From NCBI RefSeq assembly GCF_900187365.1, contig NZ_FYDG01000002.1, positions 496,001 through 560,000 on the forward strand: a stretch of DNA of 64,000 nucleotides, in the 5' to 3' direction. Position numbers and translations under genes: made by a program. Source of the DNA: Rhodoblastus acidophilus (GTDB lineage: Bacteria; Pseudomonadota; Alphaproteobacteria; Rhizobiales; Beijerinckiaceae). A model generated the notes under the pieces. It had not been told where the DNA came from. It ran no database searches and saw only the letters and a list, made by a program, of their open reading frames with translations. Shown piece after piece: positions 25,489-35,000 of the stretch. Each line of letters begins with the position of its first letter. Within the stretch, counting starts at the first letter, position 1.

Positions 25489-26871
25489 GTGACCGAACAC
25501 GCCGCGCTCAAGGAAAAGGTCGCGCTCAGCTCGGTTTTCGCCAGCGCGCTGCTCACGGTCGGCAAGGCGGCGGCGGGCCTGACGTCGGGTTCCCTGGCGC
25601 TGTTGTCCGAGGCCGCCCACAACGCCATCGACACCGGCGCGACCATCCTCACCTATTTCGCCGTGCGCCAGGCCAACAAGCCCGCCGACGACAAGCACCA
25701 TTACGGCCACGGCAAATATGAATCGCTGTCGGCTTTGTTCGAGACCGGGCTGCTCGCCGGCCTCGCGCTCTATGTGCTGTTCACCGCCGTGCAGCATTTG
25801 CGCGAGGGCGTCGAAGCCGTGGACGTCTCAGGATGGGCGTTTGGCGTGCTCATCGTGTCGATCGTCGTGGACAGCGCGCGTTTCCTGACCCTCAGCGCCG
25901 TGGCGAAAAAGACCGGAAGCCATGCGCTCGCCGCCGACGCGCTGCATTTCGCCAGCGATCTCGTCGGCTCCGCGCTGGTGCTGATGGGGCTGGTCGCCAA
26001 TGCTTACGGTTTCAGGCAGGGCGACGCGCTGGCCGCCGTCGGCGTCGCCGTGTTCATCGGCTTCGCCGGCTATCGCCTGGGCGGGGAAACCCTGGGCGTG
26101 CTGCTGGATCGCGCGCCGGAAGGCCTCGCCGACCGGCTGCGCGAGGAGATCGCGCATGTGCCCGGCGTGGTCGCCGTGCACGCCATCAAGCTGCGCCCCA
26201 ACGGTCCGAAGATCCTGGGCGAGGTGTTCATCGACGTGGCGCGCTCGCTGCCGCTGGAGCGGGTCGCGGAAATCGAGGCCGCCGTGCGCGCCCGCATCGG
26301 CGAGGTTTCGCCGGAGACCGAGGCCAATGTGTCGGCCTCGCCGCGCGCGCTCGACGACGAGACCCTGGCCGAGCGCATCGTGATGATCGCCGCGCGCAAA
26401 AAGCTCGCCGTGCATCACATTTTCGTCCACCATCTCGGCGTCCGCGACTGCATCGCCTTCGATCTCGAAGTGGATGGCGCCCTCTCCACCGGCGAGGCCC
26501 ACGGCATCGCCACCGCGCTGGAAAACGACATACGCGCGGAAATCGGCGCGGAAATCGAGGTCGAGAGCCATATCGAGCCGCTGCATGCGGACAAGCTGAT
26601 CGGCCACGAGTCCGACGCCGCCACGCTCGCCACCATCGCGCAGGCGCTGAAACGGGCCGCCGCCGGCCATGAGGCGATCGCCGACGTGCATGACGTCCGC
26701 GTCCGCGTGACGGTCGAGGGGTTGGTGGTGAACTTTCACGCCCATGTCTGGCCGACCCTTTCGGTCGCCGCCACCCATGAGGCGATGGAGGAGATCGAGC
26801 GCGCCCTGCGGGAAAAAATGCCGCATCTGCTGCGCGTGGTCGGCCATGCCGAACCGGCCGGCGAGGCGTGA
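25489..26871 (+). CDS. Cation diffusion facilitator with enlarged C-terminal region
   Basis: This 460-residue CDF (Zn/Co/Cd/Fe/Mn family) transporter has an N-terminal six-span membrane domain with metal-site motifs HNAID, KHHYGHGKYE and ALAADALHFASDLVG. The first cytosolic ferredoxin-like domain follows (VPGVVAVHAIKLRPNG...GEVFIDV). A second and a third similar domain come after it (AVHHIFVHHLGVRDCIAFDLEVDG and ADVHDVRVRVTVEGLVVNFHAHVW), so it is longer than the usual 300 residues. It starts at GTG with GGGGGGA upstream. The metal specificity is unknown. Confidence 0.87.
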   Translation: MTEHAALKEKVALSSVFASALLTVGKAAAGLTSGSLALLSEAAHNAIDTGATILTYFAVRQANKPADDKHHYGHGKYESLSALFETGLLAGLALYVLFTAVQHLREGVEAVDVSGWAFGVLIVSIVVDSARFLTLSAVAKKTGSHALAADALHFASDLVGSALVLMGLVANAYGFRQGDALAAVGVAVFIGFAGYRLGGETLGVLLDRAPEGLADRLREEIAHVPGVVAVHAIKLRPNGPKILGEVFIDVARSLPLERVAEIEAAVRARIGEVSPETEANVSASPRALDDETLAERIVMIAARKKLAVHHIFVHHLGVRDCIAFDLEVDGALSTGEAHGIATALENDIRAEIGAEIEVESHIEPLHADKLIGHESDAATLATIAQALKRAAAGHEAIADVHDVRVRVTVEGLVVNFHAHVWPTLSVAATHEAMEEIERALREKMPHLLRVVGHAEPAGEA

Positions 26872-26873
26872 CA

Positions 26874-26898
26874 GGAACTTTTCGCCGCCGCTCACGTC
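26874..26898 (+). promoter_or_regulatory. Possible EcfG-type promoter before RHH-like gene
   Basis: GGAAC (26874-26878) is followed, after 16 bases, by CGTC (26895-26898), one mismatch from the EcfG consensus GGAAC-N16/17-CGTT. It lies in the short gap before the small gene at 26923. The match may be chance. Confidence 0.35.
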
Positions 26899-26922
26899 GT
26901 GTCGGTAGAGGACGCAAAGCTC

Positions 26923-27135
26923 ATGACTGATACACATTCAGGCGCCGCCGGCGCTGAAATCTCCGTGGTCCTGTCGGCCGAGGATCTCGCGCGTCTCGAC
27001 CTTTGGCGCGGCGCGCAGCCGGACCGGCCGGACAGGCCCGCCGCGCTGCGGCGGCTCGCCGGCATGGCGCTGGAGGAATTCGGGCAGGTGGAGACCCTCA
27101 CGCCCGATCAGCTCAACGCCGCCAACGACGAGTGA
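26923..27135 (+). CDS. Small ribbon-helix-helix-like protein
   Basis: This 70-residue protein has the spacing of a ribbon-helix-helix DNA-binding domain: a short strand ISVVLSAED, helix LARLDLWRGAQ, a PDRPDRP turn where RHH proteins usually have SRSEA, and a second helix AALRRLAGMALEEFG. It may be a small transcriptional regulator or antitoxin, but no toxin-like partner is adjacent. The start ATG 26923 has GAGG upstream; an in-frame GTG at 26899 is possible. The function is inferred only from pattern. Confidence 0.55.
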   Translation: MTDTHSGAAGAEISVVLSAEDLARLDLWRGAQPDRPDRPAALRRLAGMALEEFGQVETLTPDQLNAANDE

Positions 27136-27184
27136 AGACGCGCCGCCAGCGCGGCGATGAGCCGCCCCGGCGCGCGTCGCGGGA

Positions 27185-27931
27185 TTAGCCGCCGAGCTTG
27201 GCCATCAGCGCGTCGGAAATCTCGAAATTGGCGTAGACGTTCTGCACGTCGTCATTATCTTCGAGCGCGTTGATCAGCTTCAGGATCTTTTCGCCAGCCT
27301 CGTCATCGACCAGAATATTGTTCTGGGGACGCCAGATCAGCTTGGACGATTTGGGCTCCCCGAACCTGGCTTCCAGCGCCTTGGTCACTTCCGCGAGGCC
27401 TTCCAGCGACGTGGTGATCTCGTGGCCTTCCTCGTCGCTGGAGACGTCGTCGGCCCCGGCCTCGATCGCCGCCTCCATCATGGCGTCCTCGCTCGCCGCC
27501 TTGGCGGGGAACTCGATCACGCCGACGCGGTCGAACATGAAGGACACCGCGCCGGTTTCCGCCAGCGCCCCGCCCGCCTTGGTGAAATAGGAGCGCACTT
27601 CGCCCGCGGTGCGGTTGCGGTTGTCGGTCAGCGCCTCGATGATCACGGCGACGCCGCCCGGCGCGTAGCCCTCGTAACGCACCTCGTCGTAATTCTCGGA
27701 ATCGCCGCCGGCGGCCTTCTTGATGGCGCGCTCGATATTGTCCTTGGGCATGTTTTCCGCGCGCGCGGCGAGAACCGCAAGGCGCAGGCGCGGATTCATC
27801 GCCGGATCGGGCATGCCCATTTTCGCGGCGACGGTGATTTCGCGGGCCAGCTTGGAGAAGATTTTGGAGCGGATCGCGTCCTGCTTCCCCTTCTTGTGCA
27901 TGATATTCTTGAACTGACTATGCCCGGCCAT
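27185..27931 (-). CDS. YebC/PmpR-family regulatory protein
   Basis: This 248-residue protein is of the YebC/TACO1 family, full length. It begins with the hallmark [18 protein letters not shown] and contains [21 protein letters not shown] and the acidic domain [12 protein letters not shown]. Family members act as transcriptional regulators or as translation factors that relieve ribosome stalling at proline-rich sequences. The start ATG has AGGGA 6 bases upstream. In many bacteria it sits near ruvC, but no ruv genes are in this window. Confidence 0.93.
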   Translation of the reverse strand: MAGHSQFKNIMHKKGKQDAIRSKIFSKLAREITVAAKMGMPDPAMNPRLRLAVLAARAENMPKDNIERAIKKAAGGDSENYDEVRYEGYAPGGVAVIIEALTDNRNRTAGEVRSYFTKAGGALAETGAVSFMFDRVGVIEFPAKAASEDAMMEAAIEAGADDVSSDEEGHEITTSLEGLAEVTKALEARFGEPKSSKLIWRPQNNILVDDEAGEKILKLINALEDNDDVQNVYANFEISDALMAKLGG

Positions 27932-28030
27932 GGGTATCCCTGCTGTTCTCGCTAGAGCGCAAATTCGACCGCGCCTTATAAACGCGCGAAACGCCTCTGA
28001 AAAGCCTCACACCGCCGCAAACGGGCCGGA

Positions 28031-28840
28031 TCAGGCCGGCAGCGCCTGCGCCAGCAATCCGCCCACCCGCACCGGCTCGACCCGTTTCGCCAAACCATCC
28101 GCCCCCGTCTCGACGAACAGGCCGCACAGGGTCGCCGGCCCGTCGGCCGGCTCGAACCGCGATCCCGGCGTCTTGCGGATGAAACGCCGGATCGGTTCGT
28201 CCTTATCCATGCCGATCACCGAATCGTAATCGCCGGTCATGCCGGCGTCGCTCTGAAACGCCGTGCCATGCGGAAGGATGCGCCAGTCGGCCGTCGGCAC
28301 ATGGGTGTGCGTGCCCACCGCCATGGAGACGCGGCCGTCGGCCAAATTGGCGAGCGCCTGCTTCTCGCTGGAGGCTTCGGCGTGGAGGTCGAGGATGATG
28401 GCGTCGGCCGCCTGCCCCAGCGGACACGCGGACAGTTCGCGCTCGACCGCCGCGAAGGGATCGTCCATCGCATCCATGAACACGCGGCCGAGCACGCTGA
28501 CCACCAGCACGCGCGCGCCGGCCTTGGTCTCGTAAAGCCAGGAGCCGCGCCCCGGCGTGCCCGGCGGATAATTGACGGGGCGCAGCACATGCGGCGCGCG
28601 CTCGATGAACACCAGGGCTTCGCGCTGGTCGAAGGAATGATTGCCGAGCGTGACGCAATCGACCCCGGCGTTGAGAAAATCCTGCGCGATATTTTCCGTG
28701 AGGCCGAAGCCCCCGGCGGCGTTCTCGCCATTGGCGACCACGAAATCCAGCCCGAGTTTTTGCCGCAAGACCGGAACATGTTCCGCGATGGCGGCGCGGC
28801 CGGCGCGGCCGATCACATCGCCGATGAAGAGCAGGCGCAT
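28031..28840 (-). CDS. YmdB-like metallophosphoesterase
   Basis: This 269-residue protein is of the TIGR00282/YmdB calcineurin-like phosphodiesterase family, full length. Metal-site residues appear in LFIGDVIGRAGR (N-terminus), VANGENAAGG (about 36-45), TLGNHSFDQ, and the C-terminal AVGTHTHVPTADW and SDAGMTGDYDSVIGM. In Bacillus, YmdB hydrolyses 2',3'-cyclic nucleotides and affects developmental gene expression. Its start overlaps the 3' end of the cyclo-ligase gene by 28 bp, indicating one operon. Confidence 0.9.
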   Translation of the reverse strand: MRLLFIGDVIGRAGRAAIAEHVPVLRQKLGLDFVVANGENAAGGFGLTENIAQDFLNAGVDCVTLGNHSFDQREALVFIERAPHVLRPVNYPPGTPGRGSWLYETKAGARVLVVSVLGRVFMDAMDDPFAAVERELSACPLGQAADAIILDLHAEASSEKQALANLADGRVSMAVGTHTHVPTADWRILPHGTAFQSDAGMTGDYDSVIGMDKDEPIRRFIRKTPGSRFEPADGPATLCGLFVETGADGLAKRVEPVRVGGLLAQALPA

Positions 28841-29421
28841 GAGTCTCCCATGAAATCCAGGATTTGATGTTCGGTTATCACGAAATCCAACGGCGCGTCG
28901 TGTTTTTCCACCGGCAGGTCGCGCGCCCTTTGCACAGCGAAGGCGAGTCCGCCCGCCGCCAGGAGCGCGCCGCCGGCCCGCAGCGCCGCCAGCGTCGCGT
29001 CGTAATAGCCGCCGCCAAAACCGAGGCGCCCGCCCTCGCCGTCGAAGGCGAGCAGCGGCGCCAGCAGGATTTTCGGCGTGAGCGCCGGCGCCTCCGGCGG
29101 CGGCTCGCTCAGGCCGAACCGGCCGGACGCCAGCGGTTCGCCCGGACGCCAGCGCCGAAAGACCAACGGCGTGGCCTTGGCGGCGGCGCAGGGCAGCAGC
29201 GTCAGGAACCCCAGCGCGGCCAGCGCGCCGAGCAACGGCGCCGCGTCGAATTCGCCCGGCAAGGCGCAATAGAGCGCCACCGGCGCCTGTTGCGGCGCGA
29301 GCCCGGCGTTTTGCGCGAGACGATTGAGGAAAGACGGCGCGGTTTGCGCGACGGCGCGCGCGGCGGCTTCGGCCTCGGCGGCAGGAATGGCGGCGCGCAA
29401 AACCTTGAAGCGCGCCCGCAA
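28813..29421 (-). CDS. 5-Formyltetrahydrofolate cyclo-ligase
   Basis: The protein has about 202 residues and belongs to the 5-FTHF cyclo-ligase (YgfA/MTHFS) family, which makes 5,10-methenyl-THF from 5-formyl-THF. The signature is LLAPLLAFDGEGGRLGFGGGYYD, followed by the HDAPLDFVITE end. No ATG is available before the conserved domain; the best candidate is TTG 29421 with AAGG 5 bases upstream. The frame stays open upstream into the 6S RNA, which is why a longer reading is wrong. As in many proteobacteria it follows the putative 6S RNA gene, and here it continues into the YmdB-like gene. Confidence 0.87.
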   Translation of the reverse strand: MRARFKVLRAAIPAAEAEAAARAVAQTAPSFLNRLAQNAGLAPQQAPVALYCALPGEFDAAPLLGALAALGFLTLLPCAAAKATPLVFRRWRPGEPLASGRFGLSEPPPEAPALTPKILLAPLLAFDGEGGRLGFGGGYYDATLAALRAGGALLAAGGLAFAVQRARDLPVEKHDAPLDFVITEHQILDFMGDSCACSSSAM

Positions 29422-29496
29422 TTCAGCCTTGAAATCCGCAGTTCTATCCAGAGCGCAGTCCTCGCCGAGCGGCGCCCGCTCCGGCGCGTCGAAAAC

Positions 29497-29638
29497 AGGT
29501 GCGGGCCACAAAAGCCGTGGGACGGATCCCGGGTACCTACATAGTAGGTGGGCGCCGTGTGCCAAAGTCCACGGACGAGGGCAGGGACAGCTCCCTAAGG
29601 GATCGTAAGGCCCCGGGGAAATATCCACACGCACCCCG
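29497..29638 (-). ncRNA. ssrS: Putative 6S RNA (SsrS)
   Basis: A strongly structured, non-coding stretch of about 140 nt sits directly upstream of the 5-FTHF cyclo-ligase gene, the standard place of ssrS. The ends pair as a closing stem (CGCACC at 29630-29635 with GGTGCG at 29498-29503). Inside there are GATCCC/GGGATC arms and hairpins (AGGGA-GCTG-TCCCT; ACCTAC-TAT-GTAGGT). The segment CACACGGCGCCCACCTAC resembles alphaproteobacterial 6S sequences as I recall them. 6S RNA binds the housekeeping RNA polymerase. The exact ends are estimates, and the family call is by context and structure. Confidence 0.72.
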
Positions 29639-29701
29639 CAGCGCCGCCCGCTTAATTTAGGGGCGTTCGGCCGCCGGCGCCATGACAAAATGTGATGTAA
29701 A

Positions 29702-29733
29702 AACAAAAAAGCCCGCGAGGGACTCGCGGGCTT
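29702..29733 (-). terminator. Rho-independent terminator of rpoD
   Basis: A perfect 11-bp stem (AAGCCCGCGAG at 29709-29719 and CTCGCGGGCTT at 29723-29733) has a 3-base loop. On the minus strand it is followed by TTTTTTGTTTTT, the hallmark of an intrinsic terminator. It lies 22 bp after the rpoD stop and separates rpoD from the 6S RNA. Confidence 0.93.
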
Positions 29734-29755
29734 GCGCATGTGTCGTCGCGGCGGA

Positions 29756-31765
<2,010 letters not shown>

Positions 31766-32009
31766 ATGGCGACTCCAGAACATTTCCATGCTGGCCCGAC
31801 GGCGAATGCCGCAGGCGGGCGCCGAAGCGCCAATCGAGCCTGCGCGCGCTCCCCCCTGGGAAACGCGGACAAGCTCAAGAATTCCTCATCGGCGGCGCGC
31901 GAACTGCGAATCGCCCTCACACCCAAGTTGCGCGGAAAGATTTAAGACCCGCTTAACCATGTGTTTTCCGGCGGATTTCCCCCCCGCGACCGCGCGTCGC
32001 AGCGGAAGG

Positions 32010-33905
32010 TCAGACATTTCTGTCTTCGCGCCCCGACGATGCGCCGAAGCCCTCAATTGTCGCCTCCACGCCTTCAAGCGCAGAAAGCTGCGCTCTTATA
32101 TCCGTCAGGGCCGCGAAACTGGCCTCATCGTTTTGCCCGGCGCCAAGAGCCGCCTCCGCCTGCCTTAGTTCCCTATGTAGCGCCCGCTGCTTGCGATGCA
32201 AGGCCAGAGCCTGTCGCAAAGCCACGTCTGCGTCGTTTTCGTGAGCCTCGGGCCTTACGCACCAAAGTGTCGAAATTGTGGCGTTGCCGGCGATTTCCTC
32301 AAAAAATAAGCCGAAACCCCTTGAGCTTAGCTTTTCCCGCAGCGTTTCGGCGGTCATATCGGGTTCCGCCAGCCCCAGCAGGGCGTCACGCAATTTCTCG
32401 CCCTGGCCGCCGGAAAATTCGAGACGGGCGAGATCCTCGGCGTGCCGCGAGATCAGGTTGGGGTGGTTGACGAGCAAAGCCAGAATCAGCGTTTCGCGCG
32501 GCGCCGACGCCTGTTTGGGCGCCGAAAACAGACTCGATCGCAGCAGAGCCGAACTCGCGGTCATCGGCCCGCGCGACCCCGGACGCGGCGCGCCCCTCCC
32601 GCGCGGAACGAACGGCTCGCGCGCCTCGCGCCGCCCGCGCCCGAACAGCTGGAACTGCCGTTCGCGGAAATCGTCGAGATAATGCCGGCGCAACACCTCG
32701 TCGCGAATCTGGCCGGCGCAATCGCGCAGCCGGCGCTCGAAGGCGGCGCGGCGCTCGGGCGTGTCGAGCGGATGCGCCTCGACCTCGCGCGCGAAAATCA
32801 TCTCCGCCATCGGCTTGGCGGCGTCGAGCACGGCTTGCAGCGCGGGCGCGCCGCCGGAGCGGGCGAGGTCGTCAGGATCCTGGCCCTCGGGCAGCAGCGC
32901 GAAGCGCAGGCTCTTGCCCGCCCCGATCAGCGGCAGCGCGGTCTCGACGGCGCGAAACGCCGCCTTGCGCCCGGCCCGGTCGCCATCGAAGCACAGAATA
33001 GGCTCCTCCGCCATTTTCCACAGCAGTTCGCATTGATCGGGCGTGAGCGCCGTGCCGAGTCCGGCCACGGCGTGATCGAACCCGGCCATGCTCATCGCGA
33101 TGACGTCGACATAACCTTCGACCGCGATCACCGTTCCGCGCTCATGCGCCGCCTTGCGGGCGACATGCAGGTTGTAGAGGTTCGAGCCCTTGTGAAACAG
33201 CGGGGTTTCCGCCGAATTCTTGTATTTGGGCTGAACCTCCTGGCTCATGGCGCGGCCGCCGAAGGCGATGACTTTTCCGGCGCGGTCGCAGATCGGGAAC
33301 ATCACGCGGTCGCGGAAGAAATCATAGGGCACGGCGATGCCCTCGCCGTGAGTCAGCAGCCCGGCCTCCTTCATCACTTCGGCGTCGCAGCCTTTGCCCG
33401 CCAGATAATCGCGCAACGCGAAGCGTTCGCCCGGCGCATAGCCGAGCCGGAACCTCCGTTGCGCCTCGGCGGTGATTCCGCGCTCGGCCAGATAGGCGCG
33501 CGCCTTGCCCCCGGCGGCGCCCTTCAGGGTCCGCTCGAAAAAATCGGCGGCGAGTTCAAGCGCTTCGAGGTGAGTCGCGCGTTTCTTCTCGAAAGCGGCG
33601 CTTTCCGGCGTCTCGACCGGCAGGGAGAGGCCGGCGAGGCCGGCGAGCTGCTCGACCGCCTCGGGAAAGGGCAGGCCTTGCGTCTCCATGACAAATTCGA
33701 AGATGTCGCCGTTCTTGCCGGCGGAAAAATCGAAGAACTGGCCCTTCTGGTCGTTGACGTAGAACGACGGCGTCTTCTCGGCGGTGAACGGCGACAGTCC
33801 CCGCCATTCGCGCCCCTGTTTTTTCAGGCGCACGCGCTGGCCCGCGACCTCCGACATGGGAAGCCGCGCCCGAATCTCGTCGAGAAAGGAGGGCGTGAAT
33901 TTCAT
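32010..33905 (-). CDS. dnaG: DNA primase DnaG lacking N-terminal zinc ligands
   Basis: This 631-residue primase has the N-terminal zinc-ribbon-type domain (residues 1-100), the Toprim catalytic core (AVEGYVDVIAM and EEPILCFDGDRAGRKAA with the metal-binding acids) and a C-terminal DnaB-interaction domain. The normal CHC2 ligands are replaced: in GLSPFTAEKTPSF and FFDFSAGKNGD the expected Cys/His/Cys/Cys positions are Ser38, Thr41, Asp59 and Ala62. Loss of these ligands is, as far as I know, seen in other Rhizobiales. The start ATG 33905 (MKFTPSFLDEI) fits the family; a longer upstream reading to 34001 is rejected. Confidence 0.94.
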   Translation of the reverse strand: MKFTPSFLDEIRARLPMSEVAGQRVRLKKQGREWRGLSPFTAEKTPSFYVNDQKGQFFDFSAGKNGDIFEFVMETQGLPFPEAVEQLAGLAGLSLPVETPESAAFEKKRATHLEALELAADFFERTLKGAAGGKARAYLAERGITAEAQRRFRLGYAPGERFALRDYLAGKGCDAEVMKEAGLLTHGEGIAVPYDFFRDRVMFPICDRAGKVIAFGGRAMSQEVQPKYKNSAETPLFHKGSNLYNLHVARKAAHERGTVIAVEGYVDVIAMSMAGFDHAVAGLGTALTPDQCELLWKMAEEPILCFDGDRAGRKAAFRAVETALPLIGAGKSLRFALLPEGQDPDDLARSGGAPALQAVLDAAKPMAEMIFAREVEAHPLDTPERRAAFERRLRDCAGQIRDEVLRRHYLDDFRERQFQLFGRGRREAREPFVPRGRGAPRPGSRGPMTASSALLRSSLFSAPKQASAPRETLILALLVNHPNLISRHAEDLARLEFSGGQGEKLRDALLGLAEPDMTAETLREKLSSRGFGLFFEEIAGNATISTLWCVRPEAHENDADVALRQALALHRKQRALHRELRQAEAALGAGQNDEASFAALTDIRAQLSALEGVEATIEGFGASSGREDRNV

Positions 33906-34082
33906 CGTCCGGTCAGAATGCTCGCCTATTTGCCATGACGTCGCGGCCGCTCCGATGCAAGCCCGACCGCGACGAGTCGCCGACTTGTCGCCGCTATCCA
34001 CAGGGCGAAGGTCGACGCCAAGGTCGACCCTTGGCCATATGGACCTTCTCCGAGGCTTTGACTAGAGACTCGCGCCCTGGAT

Positions 34083-34107
34083 GGAACGCCGGAAGACCTG
34101 CCCCGTT
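34083..34107 (+). promoter_or_regulatory. EcfG-type promoter upstream of panB
   Basis: GGAAC (34083-34087) and CGTT (34104-34107) are separated by exactly 16 bases, a perfect match to the EcfG consensus. A transcript starting near 34113 would have a leader of about 75 bases before the panB ATG at 34191. This suggests stress control of panB, but it rests on sequence match only. Confidence 0.55.
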
Positions 34108-34190
34108 TTTCGGACACAATTCCTGCCCAGATTGCAAAAATGTCCGGCGTGATTCCTGTCGGGTCGGGGCGACAAACACCGTGAGAGACC

Positions 34191-35000
34191 ATGCGTCTGA
34201 TTGCCAAATTCGCCGAGATGAAAACCCAGGGCGAGAAAATCGCCACCATGACCGCCTATGACGCGCCGCAGGCGCGGGCGCAGGCTGCGGCGGGCGTCGA
34301 CGCCATTCTCGTCGGCGACAGCGTCGGCGTGAACATTCTCGGCTACGCCAGCGAGCGCGAGGTGACGCTCGCGGACATGGCGCATCACACCGCCGCCGTG
34401 CGGCGCGGCGCGCCGGACACGTTCATTTACGCCGACCTGCCCTTCGCCACCTACGACACGCCGGAGCAGGCGGTGGCGAGCGGCCTCGCGCTGCAAAAAG
34501 CCGGCGCCAACGCCGTCAAGTTCGAGGGCGCGCACCCCGACATCGTTCACGCCCTGACCAGCGCCGGCGTGCCGGTCTGCGGCCATATCGGCTACGAGCC
34601 GCAAACCGGCGAGCGCCGCGTGCACGGCAAGACGTTCGAGGAGGCCCAGCGCCTGCGCGAGGAGGCGAAACAGCTCGACGCGGCCGGCGTGTTCATGCTG
34701 GTGCTGGAGCTGGTGCCGGCCGAACTGGCGGGGATCGTCACCAAGGAGATCAAGGCGGCGACCATCGGAATCGGCGCCGGCCCCGCCACCGACGGCCAGG
34801 TTTTGGTTTTCCCGGACGTGCTCGGCTATACGGAAAAGAACTTCCGCCACAACAAGCGTTTCGCCGAGGTCGGCGCGGCGATGCAGACCGCCTCCGCCGC
34901 CTATGTGGCCGAGGTCAAGAGCGGCGCGTTCCCGACTTTGTCCAATTGCGCGGCCATGCCGGCCGACGTTTTGGAGCAGCTTTGCAAGAAGGCGGGCTAA
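34191..35000 (+). CDS. panB: 3-Methyl-2-oxobutanoate hydroxymethyltransferase PanB
   Basis: This 269-residue ketopantoate hydroxymethyltransferase makes ketopantoate for pantothenate/CoA. It matches PanB throughout: IATMTAYDAPQARAQAAAGV, ILVGDSVGVNILGY, DLPFATYDTPEQAV, AVKFEGAHPDIV, GHIGYEPQ and the catalytic-Glu region FMLVLELVPAELAG, with GIGAGPATDGQVLVFPDVLG. It is monocistronic here and convergent with the YfhO-like gene, sharing three bases at the stops (34998-34999 region). The divergent neighbour is dnaG. Confidence 0.95.
   Translation: MRLIAKFAEMKTQGEKIATMTAYDAPQARAQAAAGVDAILVGDSVGVNILGYASEREVTLADMAHHTAAVRRGAPDTFIYADLPFATYDTPEQAVASGLALQKAGANAVKFEGAHPDIVHALTSAGVPVCGHIGYEPQTGERRVHGKTFEEAQRLREEAKQLDAAGVFMLVLELVPAELAGIVTKEIKAATIGIGAGPATDGQVLVFPDVLGYTEKNFRHNKRFAEVGAAMQTASAAYVAEVKSGAFPTLSNCAAMPADVLEQLCKKAG

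Noticed and set aside
33994-34002. CTATCCACA, one mismatch from a DnaA box, near dnaG
   Set aside because: Only a single site was found, without the clustered boxes or AT-rich unwinding element expected of an origin.
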